From positions 2,234,501 to 2,298,500 of the forward strand of contig NZ_CP146100.1 in assembly GCF_037023755.1 (NCBI RefSeq): a DNA stretch of 64,000 nt, read 5' to 3'. The position numbers and the translations under genes were made by a program. The notes beneath the pieces were generated by a model that did not search any database, was not told where the DNA came from, and saw nothing but the letters and a program-made list of their open reading frames with translations. This DNA comes from Saccharopolyspora sp. SCSIO 74807. GTDB lineage: Bacteria > Actinomycetota > Actinomycetes > Mycobacteriales > Pseudonocardiaceae. This document shows positions 53,647 through 61,043 of the stretch, piece after piece. How positions within the stretch are numbered: the first letter of the stretch is position 1; each line of letters begins with the position of its first letter.

Positions 53647-53676
53647 AGCATAACGACTCTGTCGGTGGAGCAGAAA
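53647..53676 (-). promoter_or_regulatory. possible promoter of the DUF485-symporter operon
   Basis: On the minus strand, TTTCTG (complement of 53671-53676) and TATGCT (complement of 53647-53652) are separated by 18 nt, about 110 nt upstream of the DUF485 start. The -35 is poor. Confidence 0.3.
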
Positions 53677-53698
53677 GTACACCCTTGGGGCACATGGA

Positions 53699-53725
53699 GT
53701 GACCAATTTTGTCACTGTAGGTCAC
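53699..53725. promoter_or_regulatory. inverted repeat upstream of the symporter promoter
   Basis: GTGACC (53699-53704) and GGTCAC (53720-53725) are perfect complements with centres 21 bp apart, two helical turns. An internal GTCAC repeats the half-site. It resembles operators of dimeric regulators such as CRP/GlxR or RamB-like proteins; which one is unknown. Confidence 0.4.
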
Positions 53726-53973
53726 AGGCATACCGACGTTCGGGGTGGGGCGTCACGCGAACGGCTGGTACTCAGTCGACTGTCGATGATCTTGGAAGAA
53801 GTGTTACCAGCTCGTTGTCGAGGCGGCTCGGCGGGTGCCGGAGGCCCTTCCGCGTAGTGAAAAATTCCTCGTTCCGGCCGCTTCCGGCCGCATCCGGACG
53901 GCCTTCGCTGTGCGGTGTTCACAGCAGTGGATTCCGCTGAAAACGCCCTCCGCTGTTTCCCGGACGGGGGGTT

Positions 53974-53979
53974 TATAGT
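53974..53979 (+). promoter_or_regulatory. possible -10 element for the conservon
   Basis: TATAGT, the same hexamer as at 47677, about 315 nt upstream of the conservon start. No good -35; the long leader is unusual. Confidence 0.3.
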
Positions 53980-54293
53980 GCGAGGCACCTGAAAACCAGA
54001 CCGCTCCTCTTCCTCCGCCCCGGTTAGGTGCCAGTGTCCGGAATGCCTCCGCCGCGGCTGCGCCAGCTCGGTTCGGTAACGCTCGGTCTCGCCGGAGCCG
54101 CCGTTCCGATACGGTTCCGTGCTGGTAGTGCGAGCCCTTGCCTGCGAGCCTGCCCGCCGCCGGAAACCTTTCCCACCGACAACCCAGACGACGATTGCGG
54201 GATCACACGGATGCGCCGTTCCCCGACGCCAAGTCCACTCGAAAGAGACCTCCTGCCTCGCCGGGCCGTTCGGCTGCTGCCGGGGTGGTGCTC

Positions 54294-57200
54294 GTGACGA
54301 CGCCGGACGCCCGGACGGAGGCGCGCAACGACGTCGCACCCGGACGCGCCGGAGTCCGCGAGTGGCGCAACTGGAGCCTGCCCGTCAAATTCGCGGCGGT
54401 CGTGCTGGTGCCGGTGCTGTTCGCGGTCGGCCTCGGCGTCTCGCAGATTCGCTGGCAGGTCGAGCAGGCGGACGAGTACAACCGCGTGGCCGAAGTGCTG
54501 GACACGGCGCAGCGGGTGGAACCGCTGGTGGAGGCGTTGCAGGCCGAGCGCAACGCGGCGGTGCAGCGCACCCTCGGCGAGGACGTCGGCCTCGCCGAGC
54601 GGATTTCCAATGTGGACAAGACGGCGAGCGAGGTGGACGCCCAGCTCGGTGAGCCCGGCGAATTCGGCCAGCTCGTGCAGGACCGCCAGCGGGAAATGCA
54701 CCTCGCGCTGGACAAGCTGCGCACCGCGCGCCCCGCGGTGCAGGCGGGCCTCGCCCCGGCGCCGCAGGTGATCGAGGGCTACACCACCGCCATCAACACC
54801 GTGCTGTCGATGGACCGTGCGCTCACCAGCACCGTGTCCGAGCCGAGCCTTTCCAGTACCGCCTCGGCGTTGCAGGACATGTTGGGCCTGATGGAGGAAG
54901 TCCGCTTCCAGCAGGCGTGGGTGCTCACCGGGCTGTCCGAGGGCAACCTGGACCAGCAGGCGATCAACGAGCTGCTCGGGTCCCGCGCCCGGCTCGAATC
55001 GAAGATCACCGACGCGCGCGCCACGGTGGCCCGGCACTGGGAGAAGCGGCTCGGTGCGACGCTGCTCAGCCCGCCGATCCAGCAGCGCAACGGGCTGCTC
55101 ACGGCGATCGTCGCCGCGACGATGGACGACAAGTCCTCCGGCGGCTACCCGGTCGGGACCGAGCAGTGGAACTCCGTGTCCGACCAGGTCGTCGCGCTCA
55201 TCGACGACGGGCACAACGACCTCGCCGACGAGGTGCGCGGCGGCGCGGCCAAGCTCGAGGAGGACGCCAGCGCCGCGGCGGGCTGGGACTCGGTGCTGCT
55301 GCTGTCCGCGCTGATCGCGGCTGCCGCGGTGATCATCACGATCAGCCGGCAGCTGCTGGGCTCGCTGCGCGCCCTGCGCCGCGGCGCGCTGGACGCGGCC
55401 GACAACGAGCTGCCGGACGCGGTGGAAGGCATCCGCGCGGGCGGTGAGGTCAACGAGATCCGGCCGTTGCCGGTGTCCACCACCGAAGAGGTAGGCCAGG
55501 TGGCCCGCGCCTTCGACGAGGTGCAGCGGCAGGCGCTGCGGCTGGCCGCCGAGCAGGCCGTGCTGCGGCACGGCTACAGCGAATCCTTCGTGGGCGTCTC
55601 GCGGCGAAGCCAGAGCCTGCTGGAACGCCAGCTGCGCCTGTTCGAGCAGCTCGAGCAGGACGAGGAAGACCCCGACCAGCTCTCCAGGCTGTTCCAGCTG
55701 GACCACTTGGCGACCCGGATGCGCCGGAACAACGAGAACCTGATGGTGCTCTCCGGCAGCGACCTGGCGCGGCGCTTCGTGCGGCCCACCGACCTGTCCG
55801 ACGTGCTGCGCGCCGCGGTCTCCGAGATCGAGCAGTACCCGCGGGTGGTCCTGCAGCCGCCGCCGCAGGCGAAGATCCTCGGGCACACCGCCAGCGACAT
55901 GGTGCGGTTGCTGGCCGAGGTGATGGACAACGCGGCGAACTTCTCCTCGCCGGACACCTCGGTGACGGTCTCCACCTACCAGGCCGGGGACGGTTCGATC
56001 ACGGTCGACGTGCTCGACGAAGGCATCGGCATGGGCGAGGCGGAGCTGGCCGACGCGAACGCCAAGCTCGCGCGCGTCGAGGAGAACGACCTGGCCACCT
56101 CGCGCCGGATGGGCCTGTTCGTGGTCTCCAGGCTGGCGCTGCGGCACGGCATCGCGGTCCGGCTCTACGGCGGTCCGGACGTGGAAGGCGTGCGCTCCAC
56201 CGTGGTCGTGCCCGCCGAGCACGTGGTCTCCACCGCCGGGCCGCCCGCGAGCGCCCAGCCCACCCCGGCGCAGGGCGGGCAGCGCAACGGGTTCGCGCAC
56301 CACGACATGCCGACCTCGGGAGCGATCGGCGCCGCCCAGTCCGCGCAGTCGGGCGCATCGGCCTCGGGCGCGGCTACCGCTGAGGAAACCGCGTTCCAGC
56401 GGAACAACAGCGGGGTGGACAGCGCCGAGACCGGCTTCTCCACCGCGCAGCCGGACAACACGTTCAACAGCGGCTTCTTCACCGGGTCCGGGGAGGACGT
56501 CGCAGGCAACGCGCTGCCGAAGCGGGAACCGTCCGCGGGCATGTTCGCGCCTTCGCAGCGCGACGAGGAAACGCACGATCCGGGCGACGCGCCGACCGCG
56601 AGCCTGTTCACGCCGCTGGAGATCCCGGAGCAGCAGGACGGGCAGGACTTCCGCTCCGACTGGACCTCTTCGGACCTGGCGTGGCCGCCGGCCATCGAGG
56701 ACTCGGCGACGCAGGCGCCGAGCACGTCCGGGGACGCGCCCTCGCCGATCTTCGAGGAAGTCTCCACGCAGTGGTTCCAGCCGGCCCCCGAACCCGAGGC
56801 CGCTCCGGACGAGCACGCCTGGCCGACCGGGGAACCCACCGGCGGGTCCACAGCGGACTCCGGAACCGCCGGGTTCCCCGGTGAGCAGGCCACCGGTTCC
56901 GGACTGCCCCGCCGCGATCCCGGCGGCTCGGCCGGTTCCGAGCCGCGCATCGACGAATCCGACCCGCTCGGCATCGACCACCTCGCCGACGGGCGCAACG
57001 GCACCGGCGGTGAAGATCTCGACCGCTCCGGTGCCGCCGGGAACGGGACGGCTGCCGCGGAACCCGATTCCGCGGGACGCAGCCCGCACGAACTGAGCCG
57101 CCGGTTGGCCGACCTCCAAGGCGGTCTGCGTTTCGGGAGGAAGGGGCCAGTGCAGTCGCAGGAGACCGAACAGGAAGCCGCGCCGGAAACCGCGGCGGAC

Positions 57201-57560
57201 CGGCAGCTGCAGCCGCGCCGCAACGGTGGTTCGAGCTGGATCACCGAGTCCGCCGAATCGCACGGCGCGGACTCGAACGGTGCCGAGGCGGGCGCCGACG
57301 GCTGGAACTTCGCCACCGACGACGGCTGGAAGCAGGCCGCAGCGGCGACGAGCTCCAGCCCGGAGTCGTTCACCTCTTCCGGCCTGCCGCGGCGCACGCC
57401 GAAGGCGCAGCTCGCACCCGGCAGCGCGGGCACGTTCTTCGGTGAGCAGGAGGAGCAGGACAAACCGTTCGAGCGGGACGCGAACGCGCTGCGCGGACGG
57501 CTCTCCAGCTTCCAGACCGGTGTCCAACGTGGACGCCACCGCGCACCGGACGAGTCCTGA
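54294..57560 (+). CDS. cvnA: conservon sensor: NIT-domain histidine-kinase-like protein
   Basis: 1088 aa from the GTG at 54294 (frame open to 54138). TM1 near residues 32-50, extracellular nitrate-sensor (NIT)-like helical domain (about 55-335, QAERNAAVQRTL near the start), TM2 near 340-358, HAMP, then LDHLATRMRRNNENLMVLSG in the phospho-acceptor position. HATPase_c follows, with N-box DNAANFS and G-box DEGIGMG. From about residue 650 a disordered Ser/Gly/Pro/Glu-rich tail of over 400 residues contains repeated SGLPRR/GLPRRDP-type blocks. Heads the four-gene conservon; may act as scaffold as much as kinase. Confidence 0.9.
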   Translation: MTTPDARTEARNDVAPGRAGVREWRNWSLPVKFAAVVLVPVLFAVGLGVSQIRWQVEQADEYNRVAEVLDTAQRVEPLVEALQAERNAAVQRTLGEDVGLAERISNVDKTASEVDAQLGEPGEFGQLVQDRQREMHLALDKLRTARPAVQAGLAPAPQVIEGYTTAINTVLSMDRALTSTVSEPSLSSTASALQDMLGLMEEVRFQQAWVLTGLSEGNLDQQAINELLGSRARLESKITDARATVARHWEKRLGATLLSPPIQQRNGLLTAIVAATMDDKSSGGYPVGTEQWNSVSDQVVALIDDGHNDLADEVRGGAAKLEEDASAAAGWDSVLLLSALIAAAAVIITISRQLLGSLRALRRGALDAADNELPDAVEGIRAGGEVNEIRPLPVSTTEEVGQVARAFDEVQRQALRLAAEQAVLRHGYSESFVGVSRRSQSLLERQLRLFEQLEQDEEDPDQLSRLFQLDHLATRMRRNNENLMVLSGSDLARRFVRPTDLSDVLRAAVSEIEQYPRVVLQPPPQAKILGHTASDMVRLLAEVMDNAANFSSPDTSVTVSTYQAGDGSITVDVLDEGIGMGEAELADANAKLARVEENDLATSRRMGLFVVSRLALRHGIAVRLYGGPDVEGVRSTVVVPAEHVVSTAGPPASAQPTPAQGGQRNGFAHHDMPTSGAIGAAQSAQSGASASGAATAEETAFQRNNSGVDSAETGFSTAQPDNTFNSGFFTGSGEDVAGNALPKREPSAGMFAPSQRDEETHDPGDAPTASLFTPLEIPEQQDGQDFRSDWTSSDLAWPPAIEDSATQAPSTSGDAPSPIFEEVSTQWFQPAPEPEAAPDEHAWPTGEPTGGSTADSGTAGFPGEQATGSGLPRRDPGGSAGSEPRIDESDPLGIDHLADGRNGTGGEDLDRSGAAGNGTAAAEPDSAGRSPHELSRRLADLQGGLRFGRKGPVQSQETEQEAAPETAADRQLQPRRNGGSSWITESAESHGADSNGAEAGADGWNFATDDGWKQAAAATSSSPESFTSSGLPRRTPKAQLAPGSAGTFFGEQEEQDKPFERDANALRGRLSSFQTGVQRGRHRAPDES

Positions 57561-57746
57561 GAACGCACGCCGGCGGAAAAGACTTAGGAGATGGTGTGAA
57601 TGCGTTGCTCAGGTGCGGATGAGCTGCGCTGCGACGAGGAGTCCTGAACCAGGCCACTGCGGGCGCCGGTCGCGCCCGGTTCCACCGATACGGCAACACG
57701 GGGTCGTCTCGACCGGCGACTCCACTAGCAACAGCCAGGAGGTTGC

Positions 57747-58193
57747 ATGACTCCCCAGGAGACGATGTCCCGGCGGTTCGGGTGGCTGGTCACGGACTTC
57801 ACCGAGCGCGTCGCTGGTGTGGCGCACGCGATCGTGGTGTCCGCGGACGGCCTGCTGCTGACCTCGTCGGCGAAACTCCCCCCGGACCGGGCGGACCAGC
57901 TGGCCGCGGTCGCGTCCGGTCTGCTCAGCCTCACCAACGGCGCCGCCAAGTGCTTCGAGGCCGGTGAGGTGACCGAGACGATCGTCGAGATGCACTACGG
58001 CACGCTCATCCAGATGGGCATCAGCGACGGTTCGTGCCTGACGGTGCTCGCGGCGCCGCAGTGCGACATGGGCCTGATCGCCTACGAGATGGCGATGCTG
58101 GTGGAGCGCGTCGGCCAGATCCTCACGCCGGAGCTGCGGCACCAGTTGCAGGGCGCCGGGAATCCGTTCTCCCCACCGGCCGCGGTGAGGTGA
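57747..58193 (+). CDS. cvnB: conservon roadblock/LC7 protein
   Basis: 148 aa. Roadblock fold: FGWLVTDFTERVAGVAHAIVVSADGLLLTSSAKLP, LLSLTNGAAKCFEAGEVTETIVEM, and GLIAYEMAMLVERVGQILTP. In conservons this protein binds the GTPase and the sensor. AGGAGG before the ATG; 186 nt after the sensor gene, 4 nt before the next gene. Confidence 0.93.
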   Translation: MTPQETMSRRFGWLVTDFTERVAGVAHAIVVSADGLLLTSSAKLPPDRADQLAAVASGLLSLTNGAAKCFEAGEVTETIVEMHYGTLIQMGISDGSCLTVLAAPQCDMGLIAYEMAMLVERVGQILTPELRHQLQGAGNPFSPPAAVR

Positions 58194-58197
58194 ACCG

Positions 58198-59091
58198 ATG
58201 GACGACTCCGATTTCGGCGAACACGAGGACCGAAGACGGGACGACACGGGTCCGCAAGAGGGGCCGGAAGGCACCACGTTCGCCGATGTGATGAACGGCT
58301 TCAGCTTCGACAGCGGTCGCGGCGGCAGGCGCGGCAGGCGCAAGCGCGCGCAGCGGTCGGAGGAGCCGTCGGAACAGCCTCCGCAAGCGGGACCTGCGCA
58401 GCCGGAACAACCGCAGCAGCCGGAGCCGCCGCAGCGGCAGCAGTCGCCGGGGCCGCCGGGGCCGGGACAGGCACCGCCGCCCGGCCCGGCTCCGCAGCAG
58501 CCCGGGCCGCCTGCTCCGCCTCCGCAGCCCGGTAGGCAGCCTCCCGGGCCGCCGCCGGATTTCCAGGCGCAGCAGCCGCCCGGCGGGTGGTCCACGGGTC
58601 CGCAGCCGCCGGTTCCGCCGCAGCCGCCACCGGACTGGGGCTCCGCGGGACCTGCGCGCGGAGTCCCGGCCACCGGCGGGCAGCGGCCCGCGGGGCAGGA
58701 GTGGGAGCGGCCCGCGGCGGAGTGGCCTGCGCAGGACGCCGAATCGGACGTGCCGGCGGCTTCCAGCATCCGGTCCTACACCTGGACCGGGGGGCGGACC
58801 CGGTCGAACTACGAGCTTCAAATGGAAACGCTCGTGTCCACCAGCGAGTCGTACCGATCCGGCGCGGCGGGACGGATGGAACACGAGTCGATCGCCGAGT
58901 TGTGCAGGCACCCGCGGTCGGTTGCCGAGGTCGGGGCGATGCTGTCCGTTCCGATCGGGGTGGCCCGGGTGCTGCTGGCCGACATGGCTGAACTGGGGAT
59001 GATCACGGTGCACCAGACTGTGACGGAAAGCGGCAGCGCACCACACATGATGTTGATGGAAAGGGTTTTGAGTGGACTCCGTCGGCTTTAG
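58198..59091 (+). CDS. cvnC: conservon DUF742 protein
   Basis: 297 aa, longer than the usual 120-200. The first about 185 residues are low complexity, dominated by Pro/Gln/Gly (PEQPQQPEPPQRQQSPGPPG). The DUF742 winged-helix-like domain is at the end: RSYTWTGGRTRS, YELQMETLVSTS, ELCRHPRSVAEVGAMLSVPIGVARVLLADMAELGMITV. Its stop lies 17 codons into the GTPase gene, a 20-nt overlap. Confidence 0.92.
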   Translation: MDDSDFGEHEDRRRDDTGPQEGPEGTTFADVMNGFSFDSGRGGRRGRRKRAQRSEEPSEQPPQAGPAQPEQPQQPEPPQRQQSPGPPGPGQAPPPGPAPQQPGPPAPPPQPGRQPPGPPPDFQAQQPPGGWSTGPQPPVPPQPPPDWGSAGPARGVPATGGQRPAGQEWERPAAEWPAQDAESDVPAASSIRSYTWTGGRTRSNYELQMETLVSTSESYRSGAAGRMEHESIAELCRHPRSVAEVGAMLSVPIGVARVLLADMAELGMITVHQTVTESGSAPHMMLMERVLSGLRRL

Positions 59092-59707
59092 AGCTCCCCA
59101 AGCAGGCGCTCAGGGACCGCTTGCCCAGCAGCGCAGTGCCACCACCTCGGCCAAGATCGTCGTCGCCGGCGGTTTCGGGGTCGGCAAGACGACTTTCGTC
59201 GGGTCGGTCTCCGAGATCGTCCCGCTGACCACCGAGGCCGTGATGACGGAGGCCAGTTCCGGCGTCGACGACCTCGCGGCGACGCCGGACAAGACCAGCA
59301 CCACCGTCGCGATGGACTTCGGCCGCATCTCGCTGGATTCGGATCTGATCCTGTACCTGTTCGGCACGCCCGGGCAGCAGCGGTTCTGGTTCATGTGGGA
59401 CGACCTGGTGCGCGGTGCGATCGGTGCCGTCGTGCTGGTGGACACCCGCAGACTCGCGGATTCCTTCTCGGCCGTGGACTTCTTCGAGGATCGCGGGCTG
59501 CCCTACCTGATCGCGGTGAACTGCTTCGACGGGGAGCTGCGCCACCAGATGGAGGAGATCCGCGAGGCGATGGCGATCGGCCCGCACGTGCCGATCGGCC
59601 CGTGCGACGCGCGGGACCAGCAGTCCACCAAGCACGCGCTGATCGCGCTGGTGCAGCACTCGATGCGGCACTGGCAGGCCAAGCAGGGCGCGCAAGCATC
59701 CCGGTGA
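59072..59707 (+). CDS. cvnD: conservon small GTPase
   Basis: 211 aa. P-loop GGFGVGKTT (about 33-41), switch region FGTPGQQRFWFMWDDLVRGA and the NCFDG motif in the G4 position. GTG start overlapping the DUF742 gene. The four-gene order NIT-kinase, roadblock, DUF742, GTPase is the standard conservon, a G-protein-like signalling unit tied to development and secondary metabolism in actinomycetes. Confidence 0.93.
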   Translation: MDSVGFRAPQAGAQGPLAQQRSATTSAKIVVAGGFGVGKTTFVGSVSEIVPLTTEAVMTEASSGVDDLAATPDKTSTTVAMDFGRISLDSDLILYLFGTPGQQRFWFMWDDLVRGAIGAVVLVDTRRLADSFSAVDFFEDRGLPYLIAVNCFDGELRHQMEEIREAMAIGPHVPIGPCDARDQQSTKHALIALVQHSMRHWQAKQGAQASR

Positions 59708-59759
59708 ACCGGTTGCGGTGACCGGGCCCGCCGCGGTTGCCGCGGTGGAACTCCTGCGC

Positions 59760-59805
59760 GAGCGCGCCGTTCGAGCGGAAACGTTCGAGCGGCGCGCTCT
59801 TTTTT
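59760..59805 (+). terminator. intrinsic terminator of the conservon
   Basis: An 18-nt arm (59760-59777) pairs with 59782-59799 around a GAAA tetraloop with two wobble or mismatched positions, followed by TTTTTT. It starts 53 nt after the GTPase stop. The cleanest terminator in the window. Confidence 0.88.
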
Positions 59806-60108
59806 GCGCTGTGCGGGGAAAATCTCGTGCCCGGCCGGGCGCCGGTCCCGGGCGCGGGCACTGTCCACGGTGTTCTTGACGATCTTCGGTGGACGGTGCC
59901 GCGTTCGTCCACCCGGGTATGCCGGTGCGCGCCCGCGCGGCGCGCGGTTTTTGCCTGCTGTGCGGTGACTTCCGGAGTCTGCGGACGCGGATTCCGGCTG
60001 GTCCGGCCACTTGCGCGGCACGGTCCTTTATGGAGGAAAGTGCGCAAGTGGCCGTGCCGGACCGCTGCGAAATATTCACCCAATTGAAAGAGTGCGCCCG
60101 TCGTTATC

Positions 60109-60137
60109 CGGCCGCTAACATTCCTCAATAGCGGCCG
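60109..60137. repeat. inverted repeat upstream of the orphan gene pair
   Basis: CGGCCGCTA (60109-60117) and TAGCGGCCG (60129-60137) are perfect complements around an 11-nt AT-rich loop. It lies 140 nt upstream of the first orphan gene. Operator or hairpin. Confidence 0.4.
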
Positions 60138-60278
60138 ATGGCCGACTAATCCCACTTCTCGACAGCGCCTGAGCGAGCTGTCGCGGCGCGCTCCCGAGAT
60201 CGTTCTCGGGTGGCGGCACCGCCTTGTTCCAGGTGATTTCCCGCGTTCGAGAAGGCGATCCGACGAAAGGTGGCCATT

Positions 60279-60737
60279 GTGGACTTCGACGCGCTCTTCC
60301 AGCCGCAGTCGCGGGCGATTCGCGCCGCGGCGCGCGAGGGGTTCCGATTCCGGTGCGCGCGCGTCCCGGCGGCGCCGGTGTTGCAAGGATTCCGCGTGGT
60401 GCGAGGTGTGCTGGACGTGTTCCTCGCCAGCGCGCCCGACGACTCGGTCGCCGCCCGATATCGGGTGGCGGACCTGGAAAATCCCGAACCGCTCGCGTCG
60501 TGGCGGCGATCCGGGCCCGTGGACCAGGTGGTTCCCGCGTTGCTCGCGTTACCCGTGCACGGCGCGCGCGGTTCACCAGTGGTCCCGGAACTTCCGCGAA
60601 CCCGGGATTCTTCAGCCGCAGCACCGATTCCGCCCGCAGCCGGCGACGAGGCGCACACCTGCGCGAATTCGCATTTCCGGCGGCGTTGGCCGCGCATCCC
60701 GCAGCAACGTCGCGCGGAGCCCGGGGGTGCGCGGTGA
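60279..60737 (+). CDS. uncharacterised protein (first of an orphan pair)
   Basis: 152 aa from the GTG at 60279, with GAAAGGTGG placed 6 nt upstream; a GTG at 60270 lies inside that site. N-terminal half has AREGFRFRCARVPAAPVLQGFRVV; the C-terminal half is Pro/Arg-rich and probably disordered. No domain recognised. Overlaps the next gene by 4 nt (GTGA). Confidence 0.5.
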   Translation: MDFDALFQPQSRAIRAAAREGFRFRCARVPAAPVLQGFRVVRGVLDVFLASAPDDSVAARYRVADLENPEPLASWRRSGPVDQVVPALLALPVHGARGSPVVPELPRTRDSSAAAPIPPAAGDEAHTCANSHFRRRWPRIPQQRRAEPGGAR

Positions 60738-60982
60738 ACGACAAGAAGCACTTGCCGATGGCTTGGCACTTCGAGCGGGTGTCGGCGCGCGAGAGCTACA
60801 CATTCCGCTGGGGCCGCGGCGCCGGAGTGATCACCGTGCATCGCGGCGACGCGCGTGGTTCGCACGGTGATGACGGTTTGGTCGACACCGTGCAGGTCGG
60901 CACCGATTGGATCGATGACCAGGATGTGCGCGTGCAGGCCAAGAAATGGATTCGGGCGAATGCGGGACGCGGTGTGCGATGA
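60734..60982 (+). CDS. uncharacterised small protein (second of an orphan pair)
   Basis: 82 aa, GTG start coupled to the previous stop. MAWHFERVSARESYTFRWGRG and GVITVHRGDARG, then VQVGTDWIDDQDVRVQAKKW: strands followed by a helix, a compact soluble domain. No family recognised. Converges with the helicase-nuclease gene 61 nt away. Confidence 0.55.
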   Translation: MNDKKHLPMAWHFERVSARESYTFRWGRGAGVITVHRGDARGSHGDDGLVDTVQVGTDWIDDQDVRVQAKKWIRANAGRGVR

Positions 60983-61043
60983 ATGCCCCGCCGTTCGGTG
61001 CAAGGTGAGCGCACCTGTCCGGCCGCGCTCACCGGGCGCCTCA

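Larger units (their letters stand above)
53540..54293. other. 754-nt divergent region, symporter/conservon
   Basis: No supported gene; the longer frames on both strands have no domain. Contains a possible minus-strand promoter (53647-53676), an inverted repeat (53699-53725) and a plus-strand TATAGT (53974-53979). Confidence 0.5.
59708..60278. other. 571-nt region after the conservon
   Basis: Holds the conservon terminator (59760-59805) and an inverted repeat (60109-60137). No supported gene; the small frames here have no family. Base composition drops locally around 60070-60130, the likely promoter region for the next gene pair. Confidence 0.5.

Noticed and set aside
54024-57539. 1171-codon minus-strand open frame
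   Set aside because: Antisense of the conservon sensor; composition is that of a GC-rich shadow frame.
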